In this document: positions 1-8,854 of the stretch, piece by piece | Layout of the letters: the number at the start of each line of letters is the position of its first letter | How positions within the stretch are numbered: position 1 is the first letter of the stretch | Source: DATBDE01 sp036270095 | Lineage (GTDB): Bacteria > Actinomycetota > Thermoleophilia > Solirubrobacterales > Solirubrobacteraceae | DNA length: 9,763 nt | Assembly: GCA_036270095.1 (NCBI GenBank) | Contig: DATBDE010000031.1 | Span: forward strand, 1-9,763 | Reading direction: 5' to 3' | Program-made: the position numbers and the translations under genes | The notes under the pieces: generated by a model | Told to the model about the DNA's origin: nothing | Databases searched by the model: none | The model's input: only the letters and a program-made list of their open reading frames with translations

Positions 1-552
1 GCGCCACGGCGGCCGCGACCTGCGCGTGGCCCAGGACGAGCCCGAGCGCCAGCTCCTGTGGAAGACGCGCAAGGCCGCCTTCCCGGCCGCCGCCCGCATC
101 TCCCCGCATTACTTCGTCCAGGACGGCGTCATCCCGCGCACCCAGCTGCCCGAGGTGCTGCGCCGCATCGACGCGCTCGCAGCCGAGTACGACATGCAGG
201 TGGCAACGTGTTCCACGCCGGCGACGGCAACCTGCACCCGCTCGTCTGCTACTCGGGCCCGGAGGACGCCGCGCGCGCCGAGGAGCTCGCCGGGCGCATC
301 CTCGCCGCCTGCGTCGAGCTCGGCGGCTCGCTGACCGGCGAGCACGGGATCGGGGTCGACAAGAAGGCGCACATGCCGAAGATGTTCGACGAGTCCGACC
401 TGCAGGCGTTCCAGAAGCTGCGCTGCGCGTTTGACCCCGGCGGCCTGGCCAACCCCGGCAAGATCATGCCGACGCCGCGCCTGTGCGGCGAGGTCCCCGG
501 CCCCTTCCGTGAGCACCCGCTCGAGCGGGCCGGGCTTGCGGAGCGGTTCTAG
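1..552 (+). pseudogene. glcD: glycolate oxidase FAD-linked subunit GlcD, C-terminal part, frameshifted
   Basis: This is the C-terminal third of GlcD, the FAD-binding catalytic subunit that oxidises glycolate to glyoxylate with GlcE and GlcF. The 5' end lies outside the window. From base 2 the frame reads RHGGRDLRVAQDEPER, then LLWKTRKAAFPAAARISPHYF and DGVIPR, all typical of the GlcD/FAD-oxidase C-terminal domain. After codon 200-205 (VA) the similarity moves to another frame and continues as NVFHAGDGNLHP, then GGSLTGEHGIGVDKK, FDPGGLANPGK and the TAG at 550-552. The family normally reads VANVFHAGDGN, so one base is missing in gtggcaacgtg near 204. Without the correction the upstream frame stops at TGA 332-334. 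About 183 residues of an expected 480-500 are present. The stop overlaps the glcE start by one base. I call it frameshifted, but a sequencing or assembly error is equally possible because the downstream operon partners are intact. Family identity is near certain; the functional state is unknown. Confidence 0.88.
540..543 (+). promoter_or_regulatory. Shine-Dalgarno GGAG for the glcE GTG start
   Basis: GGAG lies eight bases upstream of the GTG at 552, inside the last codons of glcD. There is no nearby ATG in this frame, so this site supports the GTG start and the one-base TAGTG overlap with the glcD stop. Confidence 0.55.
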
Positions 553-1685
553 TGGAGACCGTCGCCTCGCGTACGGAGACGCCCGGCTCCGCCCAGGAGG
601 CGGCCGCGCTGCTGCGCGCCAGCGAGCGCGTGCGCATCCGCGGCGCCGGCACCCGCTCGGGCTGGGGCCACGTCACGCCCGCACCCGACGTGGTCCTGCT
701 CACCGCTGGGCTCGACATCGTCGTCGAGCACAACGAGGGCGACCTGACCGCCGTGCTCCAGGCCGGCGTGCCGCTGCGCGCCGCGCAGGAGGGCTTCGCC
801 GCCGCCGGGCAGATGCTCGCGCTCGACCCGCCGGGCGCGCCGGAGAGCACGATCGGCGGCGTGTTCGCCACCGGCGACTCCGGCCCACTGCGCCACCGCT
901 ACGGCGCCGCGCGCGACCTCATCGTCGGCATCACCGTCGCCCTGCCCGACGGGTCGGTGGCCAAGGCCGGCGGCAAGGTGATCAAGAACGTCGCCGGCTA
1001 CGACCTCTCCAAACTGTTCACCGGCGCGTTCGGCACCCTCGGCCTGATCGCCCAGGTCGCCGTGCGCCTGCACCCGCGGCCGCCCCAGGCGCTGACGGCG
1101 CGCGGGATCGGCGACGACGCCGACCGGCTCGCGGCGGCGGCCAGCGCGCTGGCCCACCGGCCGCTCGAGGCCGAGTGCCTGGACGTGGCCTGGTCGGACG
1201 GCCGCGGCGCCGTGCTCGCCCGCTTCGGCGGCGCCACCGCGGAGCGCGGCGCGGAGACCAGCGCCACGGTGCTGCGCGAGCACGGCTGCGAGGCCGACGT
1301 GGTCGAGGACGACGCCGCCTTGTGGCAACGCCAGCGCGAGCACCAGCGCTCGACCGGGGCAACCGTGGTCGAGGTCTCGGGCCTGCCCGCGGATCTCCCG
1401 AAGGCGTTGCGTGCCACCGACGCGCTCGGCGGCACGCTCGTCGGCCGCGCCGCTCTGGGCCTGTGGTGGATCACGCTGCCCGGCGGCGCCGAGGCGGTGC
1501 AGAAGCTGCGCGCCGCCCTGACGCCGGCGCCGTGCGTGGTGGCCGACGCGCCCGAGGACGTGCGCAACGCCGTGGACCCGTGGCACACCGACGCCGCCGA
1601 GCCGCTCGTGCTTCTACGCCGGGTCAAGCAGCAGTTCGACCCCGCCGGCGTCTGCAACCCCGGCCTCTACGTGGGCGGCATCTGA
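552..1685 (+). CDS. glcE: glycolate oxidase FAD-binding subunit GlcE
   Basis: GlcE is the second FAD-type subunit of the membrane-associated GlcDEF glycolate oxidase (glycolate to glyoxylate, electrons to the respiratory chain). The 377-residue product is slightly longer than E. coli GlcE (about 350). The N-terminal PCMH-type FAD domain shows RIRGAGTRSGWG (28-39), a Pro/Gly stretch LDPPGAPESTIGG (91-103), and the GlcE hallmark KVIKNVAGYDLSKL (142-155) followed by FGTLGLI. The C-terminus ends with FDPAGVCNPG (362-371), the FAD-oxidase ending also seen in GlcD. The start is the GTG at 552, supported by GGAG eight bases upstream and the one-base overlap with the glcD stop. Its own TGA (1683-1685) overlaps the glcF ATG by one base. 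It has no internal stop or frameshift, in contrast to glcD. Identification is firm from motifs and operon position. Confidence 0.93.
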   Translation: METVASRTETPGSAQEAAALLRASERVRIRGAGTRSGWGHVTPAPDVVLLTAGLDIVVEHNEGDLTAVLQAGVPLRAAQEGFAAAGQMLALDPPGAPESTIGGVFATGDSGPLRHRYGAARDLIVGITVALPDGSVAKAGGKVIKNVAGYDLSKLFTGAFGTLGLIAQVAVRLHPRPPQALTARGIGDDADRLAAAASALAHRPLEAECLDVAWSDGRGAVLARFGGATAERGAETSATVLREHGCEADVVEDDAALWQRQREHQRSTGATVVEVSGLPADLPKALRATDALGGTLVGRAALGLWWITLPGGAEAVQKLRAALTPAPCVVADAPEDVRNAVDPWHTDAAEPLVLLRRVKQQFDPAGVCNPGLYVGGI

Positions 1686-2907
1686 TGCGCGACCTGATCG
1701 ACGACTGCGTCCACTGCGGGTTCTGCCTGCCCACGTGCCCGACCTACCAGCTCTGGGACGAGGAGATGGACTCGCCGCGCGGGCGCATCGTGCTCATGGG
1801 CGAGCACGAGAACACGGCCACGCTCTCGGACGCCATGATCACCCACTTCGACCGCTGCCTCGGGTGCATGGCCTGCGTGACCGCCTGCCCGTCGGGCGTC
1901 CAGTACGACAAGCTCATCACCACGACGCGGGCCCGCGTGCAGGCGAGCGGCAAGCGCTCGCGCAAGGAGCGGCTGCTGCGCCGCGGTGTCTACGAGCTCT
2001 TCACCCACCACCAGCGGCTGCGGGCGCTCGTGCCGCTGACCGGCCTCGGGCGCCGCTCCGGCGCCGTCGGGCTGGCCGCGCGCAGCAAGGTGCCGTTCGT
2101 GCGCACGCTGGGCGAGCTCGCGCCGCGCCTGGACCCGCGCCGGGCGCGCGAGCGCACCCCGGCCGTGACCCCGGCCGACGGCGCCTCGCGCGGCCGCGTC
2201 GCCCTGCTCCAGGGCTGCGTGCAGCGCGGGTTCTTCGGCGACGTCAACGCCGCCACCGCCCGCGTCCTCGCGGCCGAGGGCTGGGAGGTGCACGCGCCCG
2301 CGGCCCCGCGCTGCTGCGGCGCCCTGCAGTACCACGAGGGCGACCACGACGAGGCGCGCGAGCTCGCCCAGCAGACCATCGACGCCCTCAACGACTACGA
2401 CCTCGTCGTGACCAACGCCGCCGGCTGCGGCTCGGCCATGAAGGAGTACGGCCACCTGATCGGCGACGGCCGCTCGCTGGCCTTCGCCGAGAAGGTCCGC
2501 GACGTCACCGAGGTGCTCGCGGCCGAGGCGCCTCGCGCCGAGCGCAACCCGCTGGCCATGAAGGTGGCCTACCACGACGCCTGCCACCTCGCCCACGCCC
2601 AGGGCATCCGCCAGCCTCCTCGCGAGCTCCTGCGCAGCATCCCCGGCCTCGAGCTGCTCGAGCCCGAGGACCCCGAGATCTGCTGCGGCTCGGCCGGCAT
2701 CTACAACCTCCTGCAGCCCGACGCCGCGAGCGACCTCGGCCGCCGCAAGGCCGAGCGCCTGCTCGCCACCGGCGCCGAGGCCGTGGCCGCCGCCAACCCC
2801 GGCTGCACCCTGCAGATCACGGCGCACACCGCGGGGCAGGGCCGCGAGCTGCCGGTCTACCACCCCGTCCAGCTGCTGGACGCGTCCATCGCCGGAAAGG
2901 GAGCGCC

Positions 2908-2911
<4 letters not shown>
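1685..2911 (+). CDS. glcF: glycolate oxidase iron-sulfur subunit GlcF
   Basis: GlcF passes electrons from the flavin subunits of glycolate oxidase toward the quinone pool. The 408 residues match the family length (E. coli 407). Two 4Fe-4S ferredoxin clusters are visible near the N-terminus: C8, C11, C14, C18 (CVHCGFCLPTCP) and C58, C61, C64, C68 (CLGCMACVTACP). Two cysteine-rich CCG domains follow: RCCG at 209-212 with AGCGS near 246-250, and HDACH at 297-301 with ICCGSAG at 332-338 and NPGC at 371-374. These domains bind a further cofactor in heterodisulfide-reductase-like and lactate/glycolate oxidase proteins. No signal peptide or membrane span is seen, so it should be peripheral on the cytoplasmic face. 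The ATG at 1685 is chosen because the ferredoxin motif begins seven residues later and it overlaps the glcE stop (TGATG); the open frame upstream is only a GC-rich extension. The stop overlaps the next gene by four bases (ATGA). Confidence 0.95.
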
Positions 2912-4518
<1,607 letters not shown>

Positions 4519-4525
4519 CGGTCCC

Positions 4526-4626
4526 CTAGGCCATTCTCGGCGCCCTTGGCGGCGTCCTCGGTCGCTCGCGTGCGTTGCACGCCACGCTCCCTGCGTCCTT
4601 GCCAGAGGCGCCGAGCTATGGCCTAG
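4526..4626. terminator. long imperfect palindrome between convergent genes (bidirectional terminator or intergenic repeat)
   Basis: Nearly the whole gap between aceB and the acyl-CoA ligase folds on itself. CTAGGCCAT (4526-4534) pairs with ATGGCCTAG (4618-4626), and CTCGGCGCC (4536-4544) pairs with GGCGCCGAG (4607-4615). After one mismatch and one wobble, TGGC (4547-4550) pairs with GCCA (4601-4604). The tip is GCGTGC/GCACGC (4568-4573/4577-4582) with a GTT loop; the arms between are partly paired. The left arm begins eight bases after the aceB stop, and the right arm includes the ligase stop codon (4623-4625). There is no T-run on either strand, so a classical U-tract terminator is not shown. 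Its size and CTAG ends also fit a dispersed palindromic repeat. Confidence 0.6.
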
Positions 4627-6434
4627 TGACCGACGTACATCGCGTCGATGGTGTCCTTGTACTTCGCGTCGATCGGCTTGCGCTTGAGCTTCATCGTCGG
4701 GGTCAGCTCGTCGCCGCCCGGCAGCCAGTCGCCTTCGACGAGGGTGAACTTCTTGATCTGCTCGACCCGCGCCAGCTTCGCGTTGGCCTCGTCCACGCCC
4801 TCCTGGACCGCCGCACGGACCTGGTCGTCGAGCGCGAGCGCCTCCAGGGAGCTCTCGGAGATGCCGTGCTGGGAGGCCCACGCGGGCGCGAAGTCGGCGT
4901 CGAGCACGATCAGCGCCGTGTTGTAGGGCCGCGCGTCGCCGATCGTGGCCGCGTTGCCGATCAGCGACGAGGCCGCCTTCAGCGTCGACTCGATGTTGGC
5001 CGGCGACATGTTCTTGCCCGCCGCGTTGATGATCAGCTCCTTCTTGCGGTCGACGATGCGCAGGTAGCCGTCCTCGTCGAACTCGCCGATGTCGCCGGTC
5101 AGCAGGAAGCCGTCGGCGTCGAACGCCTCCTCGGTCTTCTCGGGCAGGTTGCGGTAGCCGGGCATGACGAAGTCGGCCCTGATCAGCACCTCGCCGTCCC
5201 CGGCGAGCTTGATCTCGGCCCCCGGCGTCGGCGGCCCGACGGTGCCGATCTTGACCCGGTCGGGCGGGTTGCAGGCGCCCGCGCCACAGGTCTCCGACAT
5301 CCCCCACAGCTCGCCCACCGGCACGCCGATGGCGTGGAAGAACTCGAGCACCTCGACCGGCGTGGGCGCGGCGCCCACGTTGACGGCGACGATCTGGTCC
5401 AGGCCGAGCATCTCGCGCAGCTTGGAGAACATCTCCTCGTCGGCCTTGGCCACCGTCGCGGCCAGCTCGTCGGGCACGGGCTCGCCGCGCTGCTCGAGCC
5501 GCACCTTCTCGATCGAGGCGTCCAGGGCGGCCCGGGCGGGCTTGCGCTGCTCGTCGGGCTGGGACTCGAGCATGGTCTCGAGGCCGGCCTTGAGCTTCTC
5601 CCAGATGCGCGGTACAGCGAAGAACCACTGCGGGCGCACCTCGGGCAGGTAGCCGGCGATCTCGCGCGGGTTCGGGCAGGTCGTGACCTCGAGCCCGTAG
5701 CTCATCGGGATGTAGTGGTGCGCGGCGCGCTCGGCGATGTGGGCGGCCGGCAGCCACGAGATCACGCGCCCGCCGTCGGGGAACTGGATGACGTCGTCGA
5801 CCGTCTTGACCGCGGCCATCATGTTGTGGTGGGTGATCTGCACGCCCTTGGGCGGGCCGGTGGTGCCGGAGGTGTAGATCAGCGTGAGCACGTCCTCGGG
5901 CGCGACGGCGTTCCGGGCAGCGGCGCCGTCAAAGCTCGGGTCGGCCTGCTCGACGTCGGCCAGCGGGACGACGTCGTCGCCCTCGGCGTCGTCGACGAGC
6001 ACCATCGTCTCGAGGTCGGGGAGGTCCTTGCGGGCCTCGCGGAAGCGGTCCAGGAACTGGCTCTCGATGATGGCCAGGCGCGCGGCCGCGTCGGAGACCA
6101 CGTACTGGATCTGCTCCGGCGCGTAGGTCATGTAGATCGAGAACGGCGTCGCGCCGAGCGTCATCACGGCCAGGTCGGCGACGTGGAACTCGGGACGGTT
6201 GCCGACCATGATGGCGACGCTGTCGCCCTTGCCCACGCCCAGCTTCTGGAGGCCGGCGGCCAAGGCGTCGGCGCGGTCGCGCAGCTGAGCCCAGGTCAGC
6301 TCGTCGTCGCCGCCCTTGGTGCGGATGGCGATGCGGTCGGGGACGCGCGCGACCGTGTGCTCCAGCGCCTGCGTCATCGTCTCGCCCTCGACGGGCGGCG
6401 CCGAGCCCTGCTCAGCGGCGGTCGTGGCTTCCAT
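4623..6434 (-). CDS. long-chain fatty-acid--CoA ligase, AMP-forming (FAA1/FadD15-like)
   Basis: This 603-residue enzyme belongs to the ANL adenylate-forming superfamily and most resembles FAA1-type (COG1022) long-chain acyl-CoA synthetases: fatty acid + ATP + CoA gives acyl-CoA + AMP + PPi. Motifs in order: P-loop YTSGTTGPPKG (187-197), WLPAAHIAER (227-236, the family's LPxxH region), WGMSETCG (377-384), LLTGDIG (444-450) with the adenylate-binding Asp, and DRKKELIINAAGKNMSPANIE (462-482), where the C-terminal domain hinges. Lys582 in TPTMKLKR is the probable catalytic lysine. No signal peptide or membrane span is apparent. The ATG at 6434 is chosen because AAGGGAGAGGG lies just upstream; a second Met at residue 20 is less likely. 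It lies 39 bases after the rseP stop, so co-transcription with dxr-rseP is likely. The substrate is uncertain; chain length cannot be read from the sequence. It could feed beta-oxidation or lipid synthesis. Confidence 0.9.
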   Translation of the reverse strand: MEATTAAEQGSAPPVEGETMTQALEHTVARVPDRIAIRTKGGDDELTWAQLRDRADALAAGLQKLGVGKGDSVAIMVGNRPEFHVADLAVMTLGATPFSIYMTYAPEQIQYVVSDAAARLAIIESQFLDRFREARKDLPDLETMVLVDDAEGDDVVPLADVEQADPSFDGAAARNAVAPEDVLTLIYTSGTTGPPKGVQITHHNMMAAVKTVDDVIQFPDGGRVISWLPAAHIAERAAHHYIPMSYGLEVTTCPNPREIAGYLPEVRPQWFFAVPRIWEKLKAGLETMLESQPDEQRKPARAALDASIEKVRLEQRGEPVPDELAATVAKADEEMFSKLREMLGLDQIVAVNVGAAPTPVEVLEFFHAIGVPVGELWGMSETCGAGACNPPDRVKIGTVGPPTPGAEIKLAGDGEVLIRADFVMPGYRNLPEKTEEAFDADGFLLTGDIGEFDEDGYLRIVDRKKELIINAAGKNMSPANIESTLKAASSLIGNAATIGDARPYNTALIVLDADFAPAWASQHGISESSLEALALDDQVRAAVQEGVDEANAKLARVEQIKKFTLVEGDWLPGGDELTPTMKLKRKPIDAKYKDTIDAMYVGH

Positions 6435-6450
6435 CCCTCTCCCTTCTCGG

Positions 6451-6470
6451 TGCCCGGAAACTCCGGTGCA
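6451..6470 (-). other. small hairpin between rseP and the acyl-CoA ligase
   Basis: On the - strand TGCACCGGA-GTT-TCCGGGCA forms an eight-base-pair stem with one bulged base and a three-base loop. It lies between the rseP stop and the ligase ribosome site, with no T-run after it. It could be a weak attenuator, an RNA-processing site or chance. Confidence 0.3.
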
Positions 6471-6473
6471 AAC

Positions 6474-7568
6474 CTACCGCAGGTGGAAGCCCTCGCCGCT
6501 GGTCAGGCGGCCGATGTCGTTGGACAGCCCGATGACGAACAGGAACATGATCAGGACGAACCCGACGATGCTGGCGCGCTCGATCACGCGGAACGGAATC
6601 GCCCGCCCGCGCACCTTCTCGGCCACCGCCCAGAAAATATGGCCGCCGTCCAGCGGCAGGAACGGGAACAGGTTCACGATCGCCAGCGACAGCGAGATGA
6701 TGGCCAGGATCCGCAGTGCCGTCTCCGTGTTCAGCGTGAAGGCCTGCCGCGTCGTCTCGTAGGAGCCCACCACCCCGGAGATCTGCTTGCGCCCCTCGGG
6801 GGTGAAGATCCGGGCCAGGGCCGAGAACGTGCGCGAGGTGACGAACCACATCGCGTTCACGCTCTCCTTGGCCGCACCGCCCACGCCCAGCGGGTGGGCG
6901 TGCTGGACCTGGTCGTAGGCGAAGCCGATGCGCATGAGCTTCTGTGATGCGTCGTAGCGCGGCTTGAGGTGGAAGGTCAGGGTCCGGCCGTTGCGCTGGA
7001 CGGTGATCGTCGCCGCGGTGGTGGCCTGGCAGCCGTCGCTGACCGCGCCGGCGCAGCGGTGGGTCGAGATCTGCTTGCGGATGCGGTCGGGCGAGCCGCT
7101 GACGCCGTCCACGGACACGATCTTGTCGCCGGGCTGCAGCACGCCCTTGGCCGGCGCCACGAGCTCGGCCTTGGCCACCTTGCTGACCGGCGTGACGGTG
7201 ACCTTGCCCTGGGCCAGGAAGAGCGCGAAGAAGATGAGGAAGGCGACGAGGACGTTCATCGCCGGGCCGGCGGCGATGACGACGATGCGCTTCCACGGCT
7301 TCTGCCGGTGGTAAGCGCGGTAGGCGACGTCCTCGGGCAGCTCTTCGGCCGCCGTCATGCCGGTGATCTTCACGTAGCCCCCGAGCGGGATCGCCCCGAT
7401 CCCGTACGTCGTCTCGGAGTTCTTCGGCTTCCACTTGAGGATCAGCGGCGGGAAGAACAGCGCGAAGCGCTCGACCCGCATGCCGGTCAGCTTGGCCGCG
7501 GCGAAGTGGCCGAACTCGTGCAGGATGATCAGCAGCGCGAAGCCGGCGAAGGCCAGGAACCAGCTCAT
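6474..7568 (-). CDS. rseP: RseP-like site-2 intramembrane zinc metalloprotease (M50)
   Basis: This polytopic membrane protease of family M50 cuts substrates such as anti-sigma factors, and remnant signal peptides, within the membrane. The 364-residue product has the zinc motif HEFGH (17-21) in the first membrane span. GIGAIPLGGYVKITG (56-70) matches the family's conserved GxxPLGGYV loop. A second span lies around 94-119, and a single PDZ domain around 138-200 contains LQPGDKIVSVDG. The third span region includes NLFPFLPLDGGH (299-310), whose Asp307 is the third zinc ligand, and the last span is near 333-350. The PDZ region holds two cysteines, C172 and C180. E. coli RseP is longer (450) with two PDZ domains; one PDZ is usual for Gram-positive and actinobacterial forms. 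The ATG at 7568 overlaps the dxr stop by four bases (ATGA), with GGAG 11 bases upstream inside dxr. The open frame upstream of this ATG is a shadow of dxr. Confidence 0.94.
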   Translation of the reverse strand: MSWFLAFAGFALLIILHEFGHFAAAKLTGMRVERFALFFPPLILKWKPKNSETTYGIGAIPLGGYVKITGMTAAEELPEDVAYRAYHRQKPWKRIVVIAAGPAMNVLVAFLIFFALFLAQGKVTVTPVSKVAKAELVAPAKGVLQPGDKIVSVDGVSGSPDRIRKQISTHRCAGAVSDGCQATTAATITVQRNGRTLTFHLKPRYDASQKLMRIGFAYDQVQHAHPLGVGGAAKESVNAMWFVTSRTFSALARIFTPEGRKQISGVVGSYETTRQAFTLNTETALRILAIISLSLAIVNLFPFLPLDGGHIFWAVAEKVRGRAIPFRVIERASIVGFVLIMFLFVIGLSNDIGRLTSGEGFHLR

Positions 7569-8725
7569 GCCAGCGAGCGCTCCGCCACCCGCTCCGCGGC
7601 CGCCGTGCGCGCGGCGGCGTCGGCTTCGTAGAGCGAGTCGAAGGCGAGCACCGGCCCCGCCGGCACCCGCTCGAGCGTGGCCGCGATGACGTCGGCGATG
7701 CCCAGGAAGCCCAGCCGCCCGGCCAGGAACGCGTGCACTGCGACCTCGTTGGCCGCGTTGAGCACGCACGGCGCCGTGCCGCCCTCGGCCGCCGCCTCCC
7801 GTGCCAGGCGGAGGCACGCGAAGGTGTTGGTGTCCACCGGCTCGAAGGTCAGGGCGCCCACCTCGGCGAGGTCGAGCGTGGGCACGGCAACGTCGACCCG
7901 CTCGGGGTGGTGCAGCGCGTAGGCGATGGGCACGCGCATGTCCGGGTAGCCCAGGTGCGCGAGCGAGGCGCCGTCGCACAGGTGCACCAGCGCATGCACG
8001 ATCGACTGTGGGTGCACGACCACGTCCATGCGGTCGTAGGGCATCGCGAAGAGGTGGTGGGCCTCGATGAGCTCGAGGCCCTTGTTCATCAGCGTGGCCG
8101 AGTCGATCGTGATCTTGCCGCCCATGGCCCAGGTCGGGTGCTTGAGCGCCTCCTCCACGGTCACGTCGGCCAGCTCGGCGGCGCTGCGCCCGCGGAAGGG
8201 GCCGCCCGACGCAGTGACGACGAGCCGGTCCACGGTGCCCGCGCGGCCCTCGCCCTCGATGAGCTGGAACAGGGCCGAGTGCTCGGAGTCGACGGGGAGG
8301 ATCTGCGCCCCCGTGGCCTCGGCGAGCTGGGTCACGAGCTCGCCGCCCACGACCAGGGACTCCTTGTTGGCCAGGCCGAGGTCGATGCCCTCGCCCAGCG
8401 TCGCCACCGTCGGCCCGAGCCCGGCCGAGCCCACGAGGCCGTTGAGCACCAAGTCGGCCCCGGACTCGACCACCAGCCGGACGAGGCCTTCGGCGCCCGC
8501 CAGTACCTCGCCGTCGGTCCACGCCTCGGCGGCGCGGGCAGCGGCGTCGGCGTCGGCCAGCGCGATGCGGCGTACCCCGTGCTCGCGGGCCTGGGCGACC
8601 AGGGGCTCCCACGAGTGCTCGGCCGACAGGCCCACCACCTCCAGGTCGGAAGCAACGGCCACGATCTCGAGCGCCTGCGTTCCGATCGACCCCGTCGAGC
8701 CGAGAATGAGGAGGCGGCGAGCCAC
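7565..8725 (-). CDS. dxr: 1-deoxy-D-xylulose 5-phosphate reductoisomerase
   Basis: Dxr converts DXP to MEP with NADPH and a divalent metal, the first committed step of the non-mevalonate isoprenoid pathway. With the GTG start proposed here it has 386 residues, normal for the family. Motifs: NADPH-binding LGSTGSIG (8-15), LANKESLV (118-125), metal-binding PVDSEHSALFQ (144-154), TASGGPFR (171-178), the flexible loop HPTWAMGGKITIDSATLMNKG (196-216) followed by Glu218 in ELIEA as metal ligand, and VVHPQSIVH. The frame is open to an ATG at 8800, but that adds 25 residues unlike Dxr ahead of the usual ARRLLILGSTG start. The GTG at 8725 has no clear ribosome site, but a TAGACT box ends eight bases upstream, suggesting a nearly leaderless transcript. 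Its stop overlaps rseP by four bases. Product identity is certain; the exact start is about 75 percent. Confidence 0.96.
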   Translation of the reverse strand: MARRLLILGSTGSIGTQALEIVAVASDLEVVGLSAEHSWEPLVAQAREHGVRRIALADADAAARAAEAWTDGEVLAGAEGLVRLVVESGADLVLNGLVGSAGLGPTVATLGEGIDLGLANKESLVVGGELVTQLAEATGAQILPVDSEHSALFQLIEGEGRAGTVDRLVVTASGGPFRGRSAAELADVTVEEALKHPTWAMGGKITIDSATLMNKGLELIEAHHLFAMPYDRMDVVVHPQSIVHALVHLCDGASLAHLGYPDMRVPIAYALHHPERVDVAVPTLDLAEVGALTFEPVDTNTFACLRLAREAAAEGGTAPCVLNAANEVAVHAFLAGRLGFLGIADVIAATLERVPAGPVLAFDSLYEADAAARTAAAERVAERSLA

Positions 8726-8733
8726 TTCGCGCC

Positions 8734-8739
8734 AGTCTA
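8734..8739 (-). promoter_or_regulatory. candidate -10 box TAGACT for dxr
   Basis: Reading the - strand, TAGACT matches the TANNNT pattern of sigma-70-type actinobacterial -10 boxes and ends eight bases before the dxr GTG. A start six or seven bases downstream would leave a leader of one or two bases. No good -35 match is seen at 16-18 bases. The box sits in the spacer of the inverted repeat GCGCC-N7-GGCGC (8729-8745), which could be an operator or chance in such GC-rich DNA. Confidence 0.35.
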
Positions 8740-8854
8740 CGGCGCTGAATTCAGGTGCGATGAATGGATCGAGCGCGACCGGGGAACAGCTTGTGTACAC
8801 CCCAAGGGCTCGGGTTCGGCGCCATATCCCCCGCCCCCCAGTCCTTGGTCCGTC

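Noticed and set aside
431..1684. An N-terminal extension of GlcF
   Set aside because: It is antisense-like, Arg/Ala-rich sequence over glcE in a different frame. The ATG at 1685 starts directly before the ferredoxin motif.
4575..6947. A 790-codon open frame on the + strand opposite the ligase and rseP
   Set aside because: It lies wholly antisense to two genes with complete catalytic motifs, begins inside the palindrome, has low-complexity composition and no recognisable domain. It results from few stop codons in GC-rich DNA.
6474..8612. rseP as part of a 712-residue fusion protein
   Set aside because: The extra N-terminal part is dxr read in another frame. The Met just before the HEFGH span overlaps the dxr stop by four bases and gives the normal RseP length.
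8726..8800. An alternative dxr start at the ATG at 8800
   Set aside because: It adds 25 residues with no Dxr similarity and no clear ribosome site; the GTG at 8725 gives the standard N-terminus. I keep some doubt.
8828..8839. Possible G-quadruplex on the - strand (runs of six and five G)
   Set aside because: Only two adjacent G-runs lie close together; the next run is more than 20 bases away, so the usual four-run pattern is not met.
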